Source: Liopterus haemorrhoidalis
Taxonomy: Eukaryota; Arthropoda; Insecta; Coleoptera; Dytiscidae
Direction of reading: 5' to 3'
Length of the DNA stretch: 64,000 bases
NCBI GenBank assembly: GCA_963971575.1
Contig: OZ020616.1
Location: 54,915,201-54,979,200, forward strand
A model generated the notes under the pieces. It had not been told where the DNA came from. It saw nothing but the letters and a program-made list of their open reading frames with translations, and made no database searches. A program made the translations under genes and the position numbers. This document shows, piece by piece, positions 45,923 through 56,917 of this stretch (positions within the stretch are counted from its first letter, which is position 1; every line of letters starts with the position of its first letter).

Positions 45923-46728
45923 GACAGAAAATGACCATTTATCAAAAAATACATATGGGAAGGTGTTTTAAATATAATTTTTAATTTATATATCAAAAGA
46001 TAGATCGAAGTTGCGATCATAAGCAAATGCCATTTCGGCCCACATTGGCCCATGTTCGATATTTTTGCATTTAGCAAAGACTGGCACTTAATCGACACAT
46101 CAACTGTATACAATACATATACAAATGTCCAAAAATGTTAACTGTTACTTTCAACGTTGGTACCAGCGTTAGCCAACGCTAGACACAGCGTCTGTAAGCG
46201 CCTTAAGTAGTACGATGTCACATCCATAAATCCTATGTTCAGAATAACACCATAAAGATTTTATAATCCATAATTTATGAACACCCAGTATATGTATAAA
46301 CAAGTTTATTGTATTGGGCAAGGTGTCTACTGATTTCATTCATATTTCCAACTTTCATTCTTTGTATTTCTTGAATGATTTAAATCACATTGTTTATGAA
46401 TAAACTTCTTATGATATTCAAGATTAAAAGTCAAAATTAAAAGGTGTGGAAATTATCATATTAAGTGTTAAACTTGATTTTTTTAGTGATTCATACTAAT
46501 ACCTAAAATAAATATTTTATTTGTTTATTTTTAGATTGTTATTTGAATATTTTATAGGTTGTGTGTCAAATGATATTAATCGAATGGATTTAAATTCAGG
46601 CAAATGAAATATTATGGTTTATAGATATGTTTTGAATAAATGCAGAAGATGCGTCATTTATTTACTCTGGATATGCTGTCACTCATCCTTCAAATAAACG
46701 CCATGCCATCACAAGAATATTAATTTAA
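45923..46728. other. AT-rich DNA, nothing recognised
   Basis: No structure beyond chance frames. Confidence 0.5.
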
Positions 46729-46822
46729 TATACTAGCGTCGGCGAATCAGTGCAGTTACGTCACACGACGTAACAAACAATTGCATTGTTCCAAACAATA
46801 CATTCGTTTCGACGCTAGTATA
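46729..46822. mobile_element. Foldback MITE, shortened copy
   Basis: Begins tatactagcgtcggcgaatc and ends gacgctagtata. It is the family of 11184-11309 with most of the right arm deleted. Confidence 0.85.
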
Positions 46823-47235
46823 CTAAGAATTTAGAACGTCGTAGAAAGGCAATAAGGAAACAAAAAGAATATTGATGGATAATTGTTTCTCCATTTCCTA
46901 TTCCTACTCCTATTTAGCTTGTGCCAGGTTCTAAATGCTTAGCGACTGGCAACTATTTTAGTCAGACGACAAGTCGTAAAGTCTATTAATAAACCATTTA
47001 ATAATTTTATGCGAGAAGAGTGGAAAAGACGGATGATAAAGCCAAATCACTATGTTCCATTTTTCAGGAGTTTCATTTTCATTACTTAATCACTTCATTG
47101 TATTTGACCGAAGTCGAATTCTTATTATCACTATGTTAAATCACTATGTTACAGGACGTATGAAAAGGAGGACATTGTTGAAGTACCTGGGTAAAAAATT
47201 CATGGGAAACTGTAAAAGAAAAATTATAAGTTTAT
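46823..47235. other. AT-rich DNA, nothing firm
   Basis: No domain or repeat was recognised before the LINE that starts near 47236. Confidence 0.45.
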
Positions 47236-47774
47236 AAAGTCTTTTAAAGATACAGAATAACTTCCATAACGTGGCCTTCCAGGGGAAAAAGGTAACCTTG
47301 GTGTGGGTTCCCTCACATGTGGGAATAACAGGGAATGAACGGGCAGACCTAGCACCAACAAAGGCAGCAAACCTTCCAATCACACCGATATCCGTACCTA
47401 CCAGCGACATCAAATCAAACTTAAGGCAAGACATAAAAGAAGACTGGAAACGACAATGGCATAGTCTAACAAACAACAAACTTCGCCATATAAAAGAAGA
47501 CACCAAACTCTGGGCTCCAATGGGCAACAGAAAAGAACAGAGAGTTCTTACAAGATTCAGAATTGGCCACACATTCATTACACACCAACATCTAATGAAA
47601 AGAAAAGAGGTGGAAAACTTTGACAAGTGCAATAAAATAGACAGAAGCACAAAATACCAGACAACCTGAAAGAAGCTCTAAGCCCAGAAAATGAAAACAT
47701 TTTATTAGACTACCTCAAAAAAGCAGAACTGTTCCGAAAAATGCCTGATTGTAAATTAATGTCAACATTTACCT
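47236..47774 (+). pseudogene. R1-like LINE tail with RNase H end, 5'-truncated
   Basis: The plus strand reads LLKIQNNFHN, then VTLVWVPSHVGITGNERADL (RNase H last strand; the final aspartate is intact), DWKRQWHSLTNNKLRHIKED and VLTRFRIGHTFITHQHLM. The cysteine-histidine motif is mostly deleted after DKCN. A frameshift follows, then IPDNLKEALSPENENILLDY and AELFRKMPDCKLMS. The 3' untranslated part is interrupted by a hAT element and resumes at 48565. It is the same clade as 25019-25985 and 35258-35873. Confidence 0.8.
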
Positions 47775-47782
47775 CTGTAAAT

Positions 47783-48556
47783 CAAGGGTGTCAAATTGGC
47801 GGCCCACGGGCCGCATGCGGCCCAACACTTGTATTTTAGCGGCCCGTAACGACTTCTTATACTATAATAATTTTTTATACTATATATAGTATAAACATTT
47901 ATTTGAACGAAAATACCTCGTGACAGAAGCTGTCCGGGCTGCGGCGTCAAGACTTCGGCAAGGGCGGAAATTCAATAGTCAGGCAATAACTGTTGTAGTT
48001 AGCCGTGCGATAGTCAGTAGATCAGCGATTCCCCGTGATTCCAAATAATACTCTCGTAAGCAGAGCTTTCAAATACCACTTTTCTATAGGTGTATAGGAG
48101 ATGGAACTAGATTTTGAAATCTAGTAATTTTTATCTATTAATTTGGACTTTTGGTCATTTTGTTTAAGCTTTGTAAATCATACTCACATTGAAAATTCTA
48201 GATTAAATTGATTGTTATAAAATGTCCGTTTCATTTAATTTTAATTTTTTGTCATTCTTAATAAAAATTTCCCATTTATTATTTATTTATTTTTTTTTTA
48301 TCTTCGAAATATGTGGAAATGTATTTTTAATAAATGTCACCGTCTCTATGGTTTCACTGTTAATTTTTAATTTTCACATACCAACATTAAACTTGAAATT
48401 ATCCAAGCAAGGTTCCTTCTCGTGACAACCTTAAAGAACGAAATTCCCATTTAGTTCCGCCTAAACGTTTGGAATAGCCTGTACATAACGTGCGGCCCGC
48501 GTAAATTTTACTTGTTAGAAAAATGGCCCGAGGCTGAAATGAGTTTGACACCCTTG
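47783..48556. mobile_element. hAT element in the LINE tail, duplication ctgtaaat
   Basis: A 774-bp element with ends CAAGGGTGTCAAA and TTTGACACCCTTG, flanked by ctgtaaat (47775-47782 and 48557-48564). The ends are rich in GCGGCCC blocks. No transposase frame is present. Much of the inside (48085-48480) is another MITE. Confidence 0.92.
48085..48480. mobile_element. Nested copy of the TTAGGCGGAACTA MITE
   Basis: Contains aactagattttgaaatctag on the left and aaattcccatttagttccgc, ctaaacgtttggaa on the right. It is collinear, in inverted orientation, with the cleaner copy at 56918-57322. The left terminus is worn. Confidence 0.7.
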
Positions 48557-48564
48557 CTGTAAAT

Positions 48565-48655
48565 CAATATAAATTACTGTAAATGTACCGGGGTGCTAAT
48601 AACCTCAGCAGTTGAAGCGCCCCCAAAATATATCCTAAATAAAAAAGTCTTTTAA
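48565..48655 (+). mobile_element. 3' end of the interrupted R1-like LINE
   Basis: Continues the untranslated region after the hAT insertion (accggggtgctaataacctc, agcagttgaagcgccccc) and ends in ctaaataaaaaag, an A-rich tail. Confidence 0.6.
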
Positions 48656-49289
48656 AAATGTGGTATAAGCAACGCATTGGACAGTATCGAAGACTTGGTT
48701 TTTGAAGAGATTGACAACAAAAGTTCAGACGAAAATAATTCGAACAGATGAACAAAATATTACTGGTACAAGTTATAGTAATAATAAATATTTTTTCTAA
48801 AAGTTGTCTCACAAATTTAGTCTTATGGTCCGAAAAATACGGTACTTTCAGCTTCTACATTGAGATCAGAAGTGAAGACGCGAGAACTTGAAATCCTGTT
48901 GTCAATAGATACCGTTTAACAAGGATTTTGGCCAAACGCTAGGTAACTTAAATCCATCATGTTTCAACCTATAGTTTGGAGTCTGTTTGAAGTAATGATT
49001 AAATCTAAGAAGCTAACGTAAACAGTTGTGAGTAGATGATGAAACATTTAATTCTGCTCTGAATTTACTCCATATGTGGTTTCAATTAAGATGCGCTCGA
49101 GACTTAGTATTCAAGTAGTTCGAGAGTAACTGCGAAACAGGCACTTTCTCAAATCATGCTATATCTGTTTTGTGGTTTTGATTTAATTAGTGATTACTGA
49201 AACATGTATTCAAGTTGAAATTTGAGAAAGATTGATAGTGACGGGGATACAATCTTTAGACCATAACCAGCAATGACATATTATGTTAT
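48656..49289. other. Unassigned DNA
   Basis: No supported feature before the CT-rich satellite. Confidence 0.5.
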
Positions 49290-49494
49290 GTTAAGTTAGC
49301 TGGAAAGCTATTTGCGCAGTTTTAGTACCTCCCACTCTCTCAAAGCACTCCATCTTCCTCTTTCTCTCTCTCTCTCTTTCTCTCTCTCTTTTTCTCTCTT
49401 TTTCTCTCTCTTTCTCTATCCATCTCTGTTCCTTTCTCTCCTTAGGTACTATCAGTTGAGATGATTGCTGACAACGAGTAATAATTTCTCAATA

Positions 49495-50773
49495 CCAGAT
49501 CTACAAGTATGAAATGCGGATTTTTTTTAAATAAAACATATTAAACTTAATAGAACAGTAAAAGTTTATTTATTCAAAGTATGCTCCATTAGAAGTTATA
49601 CATTTTTCCCATCTTTCAGGCAATTTGTGAATGCCTCGCCAGTAGAACTCTTCCCCTTTCCCCGCAAACCAATCATCTAGCCATTCTTTCACATTTTCAT
49701 ATGAACAAAAGTTTTGCTCGGCAAGTGCGTGACCCATCGATGCGAACAAGTGGTAATCTGAAGGAGCCAAGTCTAGTGAGTAAGCGGCATGGGGTAGCAC
49801 TTCCCACTTGAGTGCCTCTAATGTGTTGCAAACTGCTTTTGCCTTATGTGATGGAGCGTTTTCGTGAAGAAAGATTACCTTGTGCTGTCTTCTTTCGTAT
49901 TCTGGTCGTTTTATGAGCAGGGAATGGTTCAATTCGATCAGTTGTTGTTGGTAGCGTTGGGTATTAACTGTTTCACTAGGTTTTAACAATTCATAATAGA
50001 CCACACCCTTTTGGTCCCACCAAGAACATTGCCTTTTTGCCAAAGCGATTCGGTCTTGCAGTTGATGTGGATGGTGAGCCTGGGTTCACCCATGATTTTT
50101 TGCGTTTGGGATTTTCAAAATAAATCCATTTTTCATCGCCAGTAATGATACGATGCAAAAAAGACTTTCTTTTGTATCGTGCAAGCAAAATTTCACAAGT
50201 GTTTTTGCGTTTTTCCATCTGTCTCTCATTCAATGCATGTGGAACCCATCTGCCGACTTTCTGGATCTTACCCATCTCTCGTAGGCGATGGGAAACAGCT
50301 TGTTGACTAACGCCTAACTGCTCTGCTAGTTGTTTTTGTGATTGACTATCGTCTTTGTGTAGCAATGTTTCCAATTTTGTATCTTCATATTTTTTTGGAG
50401 GTTTTCCATGTTCTTTGTCTGTAAGATCAAAGTCACCACTTTTGATACGCCGAAACCATCGTTCACACGTATCTTGCGATGGAGCATATTCACCATAAGC
50501 TTCTCGAAGCAGTCGGTATGATTCAGCAGCAGTTTTTTTCAAATGAAAACAAAATAGTAGTACTGTCCGCGAATGTTCTTTATTTGGCACAAAATTTGAC
50601 ATTTTTAACACAGTAAAACAAAACTATATGATCACTTTTCAAATTATAACTTATACGCATTTGACACTTAATGATAACTTAACAAAACACCATATGTGTT
50701 GAAACTTTGAACTATACACTCTGTTTGCGCGGCAAGTTTGAAAAAAATCCGCATTTCATACTTGTAGACCTGG
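49495..50773 (-). mobile_element. Mos1-like mariner with TA duplication
   Basis: 1,279 bp with near-perfect inverted termini (ccag(a/g)tctacaagtatg, then aaatgcggattttttt), flanked by TA (49493-49494 and 50774-50775). Unit 3 of the host repeat shows the unoccupied site, tctcaaTAtttgctc. The protein is of the mauritiana (Mos1) subfamily. Confidence 0.97.
49570..50602 (-). pseudogene. Mos1-like transposase with one frameshift and a D-to-E change
   Basis: It starts at the ATG of MSNFVPNKEHSRTV (50602). The paired helix-turn-helix (CERWFRRIKSGDFDLTDKEH, KQLAEQLGVSQQAVSHRL) and linker WVPHALNERQ are intact. The first catalytic aspartate is in HRIITGDEKWIYF. A small deletion near 50010-50020 shifts the frame just before WWDQKGVVYYELL, and the rest continues to the stop at 49570. 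The second catalytic aspartate is glutamate (LHENAPSH where the family has HDNAPSH). The third is kept (DLAPSDYHLF). Either change should abolish activity. Total length is otherwise normal (about 345 residues). Confidence 0.93.
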
Positions 50774-51100
50774 TATTTGCTCAGTTGATCTTGGCTTCGG
50801 GCTGAAAGAGCTGGCGTTTCTCTCTCTTTCTCACTTTCTCTCTCTCCCTGTCTATCCCTTTTTCTTCTTAAATACTACCACTCAAGATGTTTGTTGACAT
50901 CTGGTACAAATCAGGTATCTTGCAATAATTTCTCAATATTTGCTCAGTTAATCTTAGCTCCGGACTGAAAGCGCTAGCGTTTCTCTCTATTTCTCTCTGT
51001 TCCAGTCTATCCCTTTCTCTTCTTAGGTACTACCAGTCAAGATGATTTGTTGACACCGGGTACAAATCAGATATCTTGCAAAAATTTCTCATTCTTTGGT

Positions 51101-51700
51101 CAATTGTTTTTGGACCCGCGAAAGTTCTTTATCCTTTTGACGGATCGTTTGAGTTTTCAAACACATGTATAGCCCAGCGGATTGCTGAGTGATCACTGCC
51201 GTAGCTGCTTACACGAGCTGGCGCTGTCTCAAATTCAATTCGCAGTATCACGCGTACATCTATTGTCTATCACAAGATATGATTACCACGTTCCTCCGAC
51301 TATTATACGCGTAGCAGTAAGTGATTGAAATCTATCCTAATTTCATTACGCTAGATTTCTGAGAATGACCTTCCTATAACAGCTGCGGACAAAGATGTAT
51401 TCTACGTCAAAAAACAGCTTTGACGCCGATAAAAAATATCTGCATTAAATTGGCAAACCAATCATTGCTAATTAAAAAATATTTTTCGAGACATGACACC
51501 ATTATAAAAATATGTTCAGGTCTTGTAATGATTCACTGTCAAATTTATAAGAATTCAGCCTTCCAGTGACCGGAAACTCGCAAAAATAGACAAAAATTTT
51601 TAGAACAAAAAGATTCCAAGATACTTTTGTAACTGTTGAATTTGGCAGAAACGAATGACAAAGAATTAGGTTAAAACTTGCAGGGGGATTATATTTTTTT
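51101..51700. other. Unassigned DNA
   Basis: A GC-richer stretch at 51110-51300 shows no frame or terminal repeat. Confidence 0.45.
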
Positions 51701-52495
51701 TTACCGATTTATTAGGGGTGAGATGTAAACATCAATTTGGTTATTCATTAAGAGAATTCCAGAGTTGATATTTTTGTAAATTTCTCGGTATTTTAAAAAG
51801 TTCAGTTTATAACTTTTATTATGAATGTGTAAAATTTTAGTCATTAATGGAAAGGTTATGATTATTGGTGATCATATATTCTGCTATGTTGGACTGTTCT
51901 ACTTTTTTATTTTGGATGGCTTTCAAATGCTCTCCAAATCTTATAGCAAATTTTCGACCAGTTTGGCCTATATATTTTGTTAAGCAATCTCGGCATGATG
52001 CTTGATAAACTCCACTTTTGTTCTGTAAATCAGTTTTATCTAGTTTGTTATTAACAAGTAAATTTTTAATTGTATATTTATTATAAAATGCTGAAGTTAT
52101 ATTTGATTTCTTTAATAATGATCCTATTTTGAAACTAACCTGACCGTGAAAGGGTATTTTTTTTTATAAGCTTTTGTATCTGGTATACTTAGGGGATAAA
52201 AATATGTTAATAAAACCTTTTTGCGTTTTATTCTAATAATTTTGTCTATTTTAGCCTTGTTATAACCGTTATTAATGGCAATTTGATAAATAGTTTGTAA
52301 TTCCAGATTTTAGTCATCTTCAGAAAGTGGAACTTTTAATAATCGGTCTTCATAACAATTAAAAGCAGCCATTTTTGTATTATAAGGATGTAAAGAGGTA
52401 GCAGGATTTATGGTGTCAGTATATTTCGGTTTTCTGTAGATTTTGAAGTTAAGTTTAGAATTAAATGTGAGATAGAATAGTTAAGAAATTTAAGG
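51701..52495 (-). pseudogene. Penelope-like element: RT end and GIY-YIG endonuclease
   Basis: Read on the minus strand, the frame goes YLTFNSKLNFKIYRKPKYTD, TINPATSLHPYNTKMAAFNC, then an in-frame TAA in the EDD-NLEL stretch, then QIAINNGYNKAKIDKIIR. After an A-run frameshift near 52165 the GIY-YIG nuclease follows (SGVYQASCRDCLTKYIGQTG, RKFAIRFGEHLKAI, AEYMITNNH). A second frameshift near 51850 precedes the tail (YKLNFLKYREIYKNINSGIL, stop at 51701). This order, reverse transcriptase then GIY-YIG, is diagnostic of Penelope-like retroelements. The 5' part is cut where the ACTGG-ended element begins. Confidence 0.85.
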
Positions 52496-52505
52496 AACGA
52501 TTACA

Positions 52506-53668
52506 CTGGTCAACACAATTTTTGCTGACTTACATCTAAGACTTATTTCTTACTAATTTGGTGCTGCTGAACTCAAATATCACATCAGTTTTTGCGTATC
52601 ACATCAGATTTTTGCTCTACAACAAATACATATTTTCGGCTATATAATGCTTCTATCGTTTAATTTTAGGCGTCGATACTGTAATTGGTACTAATTTGGC
52701 GAACAATAAGGACTAAATAATTAAAAAATATTCTTAAAATTTTATTTATAGTGAAAGAAAGAAAATGAGAACAGTTTTAATTACATTTTAATGCATTGGA
52801 GTGTTAAAATAAAAATACAAAATTATGTAAGGATTAAATGGTCGTTTGTAAGATCTTCTGGAGTGCACCATTCTCGATAAGTCTCTTTTAATACTCCAAC
52901 AGTAGTCAGTCATCATGTGAGTATCCCACCTTCCTTGATAACGTCTCTCCATCTCTTTTAAATCCTGACGGAAACGTTCACCCTGTTCATCACTAACATC
53001 TCCAAGATTGACAGGAAATTTGTCAAGATGACTGTTTAAAAAATGAAGTTTCATGCTCATGTTGCACCCCAGATGATGATAATTTTCAATCAAATTTTCA
53101 ACGACCTCCACATAGTTTTCGGCTTTTTTATTCCCAAGAAATATTTTTATGAGCGCCACGAAAGACTGCCATGTATTCTTCTCCATATCATCCATATGTA
53201 AAGTGAAATGTGGATCATTCACTAATTTTCTAATTTGTGGTCCATCAAAAATGCCAGCTTTTAGCTTCTCTTTACTGAGACTTTGAAATGTTTCAGATAT
53301 ATATTTGAAACAGTCACCATCTTTGTTCAATGCTTTTACAAACTGCTTCATTAGACCCAGTTTAATATGAAGAGGGGGAAAATGATTTTTGTTCGCTCCA
53401 CCAATGGTTCGTGTATTATGTTTGGGTCTCCAACATTTAAATCTATTCTCATCGGCCAAAGTCCAATGCTTATCTCTCGCTCTGCTGTCCCACAAACACA
53501 AAAAAACATGTATATCAGAACTTGAAAAGGTGAAAAAAATACGATAGAACAAAAATTTGACGTGATAGGCAAAAACTGTTAACATTTTTGAAATCAGCAC
53601 CCCAAAAATTAGTTAAAAACAAGTATCAGATCTAAGTCAGCAAAAAAAGTTTAAATTTGTTGACCAGT
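52506..53668 (-). mobile_element. ACTGG-ended transposon with unidentified ORF, copy 2
   Basis: Both ends are present: ACTGGTCAACACAATTTTTG from 52506 and, in reverse from 53668, ACTGGTCAACAAATTTAAAC. The match continues inward for about 115 bp (gctgactta, ctaattt, ggtgctg, cagtttttgc) with small gaps. The body encodes the unidentified protein on the minus strand. attA-like bases lie outside both ends (gatta left, atta right), but the exact target duplication is uncertain. It directly abuts the Penelope-like fragment. Confidence 0.8.
52788..53600 (-). CDS. Repeat-encoded protein of unknown function, copy 2
   Basis: An unbroken frame of 270 codons, longer than copy 1. Its first 30 or so residues come from the terminal repeat and are probably not native. 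Conserved sequence begins at VFLCLWDSRARDKHW and runs through PPLHIKLGLMKQFVKALNK, GIFDGPQIRKLVNDPHF, FLGNKKAENY, ENYHHLGCNMSMKLHFLNSH, LGDVSDEQGERFRQDLKEME and GRWDTHMMTDYCWSIKRD. The stop used by copy 1 after RPFNP is lost (TAA to TAC), adding a short extension. I cannot name a domain. The family is common in animal genomes, usually as an uncharacterised protein. It is probably the C-terminal part of a longer transposon protein. Confidence 0.6.
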   Translation of the reverse strand: MLISKMLTVFAYHVKFLFYRIFFTFSSSDIHVFLCLWDSRARDKHWTLADENRFKCWRPKHNTRTIGGANKNHFPPLHIKLGLMKQFVKALNKDGDCFKYISETFQSLSKEKLKAGIFDGPQIRKLVNDPHFTLHMDDMEKNTWQSFVALIKIFLGNKKAENYVEVVENLIENYHHLGCNMSMKLHFLNSHLDKFPVNLGDVSDEQGERFRQDLKEMERRYQGRWDTHMMTDYCWSIKRDLSRMVHSRRSYKRPFNPYIILYFYFNTPMH

Positions 53669-54540
53669 ATTATTTTCTATTTCCATAGTAAATTTTATTG
53701 AAGGATTGATATCGTTAATATGTCAATTAAATATTTTATATTCTAAAATTTCCGGATTTATTTCCGGTCCCCTAAAACTATATAAGATTGAGACGGATTC
53801 TTTTACGATAATCTCTGTTTGTTTATCAATGTGTTTGCCTCATTGTAAGTGTACAATGCTCTCAAGAAAGGCGAGAAGTTATTCAAGGTTCATATCTCGA
53901 CTACTTGTCACTCATTAATCAAAGAATAACGAGTCGAATACCATGTTGCAAGGTGAACTACTCGCTTTGACCGACTGATTTGCAGCCATCAACACATAAC
54001 GAAAGACGCGCCAGATTACCATAGTGCCATTGCATTGTTGATTAAGCCATACACGGCTCCACTCCATACATAATCTTATGATAATAAATGCCAAAAGCGC
54101 ATTATCTCAATTTATTTAACATAATATACGTGTCTTGACTTCTACTTTTTCATGACAAACATTTCTTTATATAATTTCATTCAAATCATTCCATTTCTAT
54201 GTATATTCTATGAGATATTTAACACTTAAGGCGAAAACGTATGTATATTAAATAAGTAATGTCTGCTTTTATTCGAAAATAACATAATAACTGCCACTGT
54301 GGAGACATTACTACAATTCAATAATATTAATGTACACAGACAAGGTTACAATTGCATTTTATAAATTAATTGAAATATTAAACTGGTAATTACGATTGAA
54401 ATGTCAATCAATATTTATTATTTATGGAGAAATACATTTTTAACACAAATCACTGTCAAAAAAGTATATAATGTTTTAATATGCATTAAGTGTTTGGATA
54501 TGTAAACTAATCGAAAATATTGACGTTATATTTTTAAATA
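53669..54540. other. AT-rich DNA, nothing recognised
   Basis: No supported feature. Confidence 0.5.
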
Positions 54541-55843
54541 AAAGGTGTCTCAAAAGAAATTTTATATTTATTTAGCTTACTGCGTGAACGCAACGTATCC
54601 GAGGGGCGCGGGGGTTACAATCGGTAGCCTGCCTCTTGGGAATTCAGTTGCTATGGAGCGTTTCTCGGGAGCAGACCGCGCGTTATGCGTGCGAGAGTTT
54701 TACAAAAACGGTGATTCGGCGACTGTAGCGCGTAGAAAATTCTGCAGTATTCGAGGTTTTCGCCACTTAAATGATGCGCCAAGCATTCCTCTCATTCGAC
54801 ATTGGGTTAAAAAGTTTGAAGAGACTGGTACAACGCTGGATAAATCAAAATCCGGGCGACCTAGGTCATCAAGAACGGTAGAAAACGTGGAGAATGTTAA
54901 TCAGTCTGTTCGTGACGACCCGAACCTTTCAATTCGGAAGCGCGCAAGTGCTTTAAATGTGCATAGATCATCATTACATCGCATTATGCACAAAGACCTA
55001 AAGCTGCACCCCTACAAAATTCAATTGGTGCAAGAATTAAAGCCCCAAGATGCCAGTCAGAGGCTTAATTTCGTAAATCAGGTGATTGAGCGATTTTCAA
55101 CGTTTGCCAACATTTTTCGGATGAAGCTCATTTTCATCTTAATGGCCACGTAAATAAACAGAACTGCCGCTACTGGAGTGCAACGAATCCGAAACGCAAA
55201 CATCAGAAACCCCTACATTCGCCTAAAGTGACCGTATGGGCTGCGATGTCGGCGCAAGGAATTATCGGCCCTTACTTTTTTGAAGACGAAAGGGGGCGTG
55301 CAGTTACAGTGAATTCAGAGTGTTATGTGGAGATGTTAGACAACTTCTTGGTACCTGAACTGCAAAACTTTCCTGGCTATAACCAAAGAACATGGTTCCA
55401 ACAGGACGGAGCAACTTCACACACGTCCAATATGTCTCTGCCACGTGTTCGTGAAATTTTCTCAGGCAAATTGATCTCCCGGAGAGGTGACATAAATTGG
55501 CCTCCACGCAGTCCAGATTTAACCCCTATGGACTTTTTCCTATGGGGTTATCTTAAATCTAAAGTTTATGCCAATAAACCGACTTCACTGGCGCATTTGA
55601 AAGAAAATATCCGTCATGAAATGGCAGCCAGCCCTGAGTCCACCTGCCGAGACATCATAAGTAATTTTACTGTTCGATTAAATGAGTGCCGAGAACGCGA
55701 GGGTCTACATTTAAACGATATTATTTTTAAGAAATAAATCCCAAAAAAGTGTATTTTAATAATTAATAAACATTTTTTCTATATACGGCTTACTTTTTTT
55801 TTAATCGATCCACTAAATATAAAATTTCTTTTGAGACACCTTG
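54541..55843 (+). mobile_element. DD41D mariner-group transposon, copy 3
   Basis: 1,303 bp, same termini as copies 1 and 2 except that the first base is A instead of C. TA lies at 54539-54540 and 55844-55845. Confidence 0.95.
54653..55737 (+). pseudogene. DD41D transposase with a 4-bp deletion
   Basis: The start ATG is at 54653. The helix-turn-helix half is intact, including SGRPRSSRTVENVENVNQSV and QELKPQDASQ. Four bases are missing at about 55112-55118 (aacatttttcgg where copies 1 and 2 have aacattttgttttcgg), right before the first catalytic FSDEAHF. The last two aspartates (QQDGATSHTS and SPDLTPMDFF) lie in the shifted frame, which is then open to 55737. Confidence 0.93.
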
Positions 55844-56917
55844 TAGAACTGTCATTCGAACAAAGTCACTGGTTCTCGCCCATTTGGAGAATTAAATTCG
55901 ACCGCTAGTCATTTCTCCACAATTTACTGCTATAGTTTGCTTCCAGTCAGTCCAAATGCTCATAAGCAAAACGCAATCTTCCAACTCAATAATTTGCGTT
56001 ACAGGTCTGGATACAAGCCCTTGTTTCCTCATTTTTTTTGTTTTCTCTAAAGTTCTAGAAAAAATTATGTGCATTCAAATAATTTCACATTTTGAAGTAC
56101 ATAGTCTGTTTAATGATTCGCAGTTCGGCTACCGTTCGAAGAGATCTACATGTGACGCTATATTACATCTCATATCCGAAGCTCAGATAGCATGGAAAAA
56201 GGAAATTTCTGCCTTTCAACCTTTTTCTATCTAAGTGTTTGATTGTGTTTCGCTCAAAATTCTCATTGAAAAATTAAAAAAATACGGATTTGACGAAGTT
56301 GGCTCTTCTTTGATAGAATCCTTCCTTAGCAACAGAATCCAATTCGTCTCTGTAAACAATTCCAAGTCGGCTCATCTTCCACTCGATATCGGTGTTCCAC
56401 AAGGGTCTATTCTTGCAGCATTACTATTTATTATATACGTGAACGACTTTCCATCCTGTAAATAATAAATGTGTATTATATGTTGATGACACTAACATAA
56501 TAGTGACATCTAATTCCTTAGAAACTACGATAAGTAACAATAAACGGCCTCATCTTAAATCATAGCAAAACTCAACATCTCCAATTTGCATTAAGAAATC
56601 ATAATTTTGACAACCAAGATTTCGTAAATTTCTTGGGTGTTCATCTCGACACCTCCCTCAAGTGGCATCATCACGTTAGCTCCTTATCCAATAAATTAAG
56701 GATTCCACACACCAAAGCGGCCGCGGTGGCGGCCACGGTAGCGGCCACGGTAGCGATACGACTAGCGATCAGGTCTCCTCACACTAACGCGGTGGGAGTG
56801 GCGGTAGCGGTAGCGATCAGTTAGTGAACCACGGTATATAGTTGTATGATAATATTGATTGCGAGAATACAATAGAATAATTAATTGTATGTAGAGGAAA
56901 AATAATAATCTACTTAC

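Larger units (their letters stand above)
49290..51100. repeat. Tandem repeat, three ~160-bp units, with CT-rich core
   Basis: Each unit has a tttgctcagtt(g/a)atctt-type start, a (CT)n-rich middle, cttaggtactaccagtcaag and a tttctcaata end. Unit 1 is left of the mariner (about 49300-49494), unit 2 runs from 50774 to about 50938, and unit 3 to about 51090. The mariner at 49495-50773 sits exactly between the end of unit 1 and the start of unit 2. Confidence 0.8.

Noticed and set aside
47144..47650. 168-codon minus-strand frame
   Set aside because: It is the complement of the R1-like LINE frame, whose motifs (WVPSHVGI, RFRIGHT) are clear on the plus strand.
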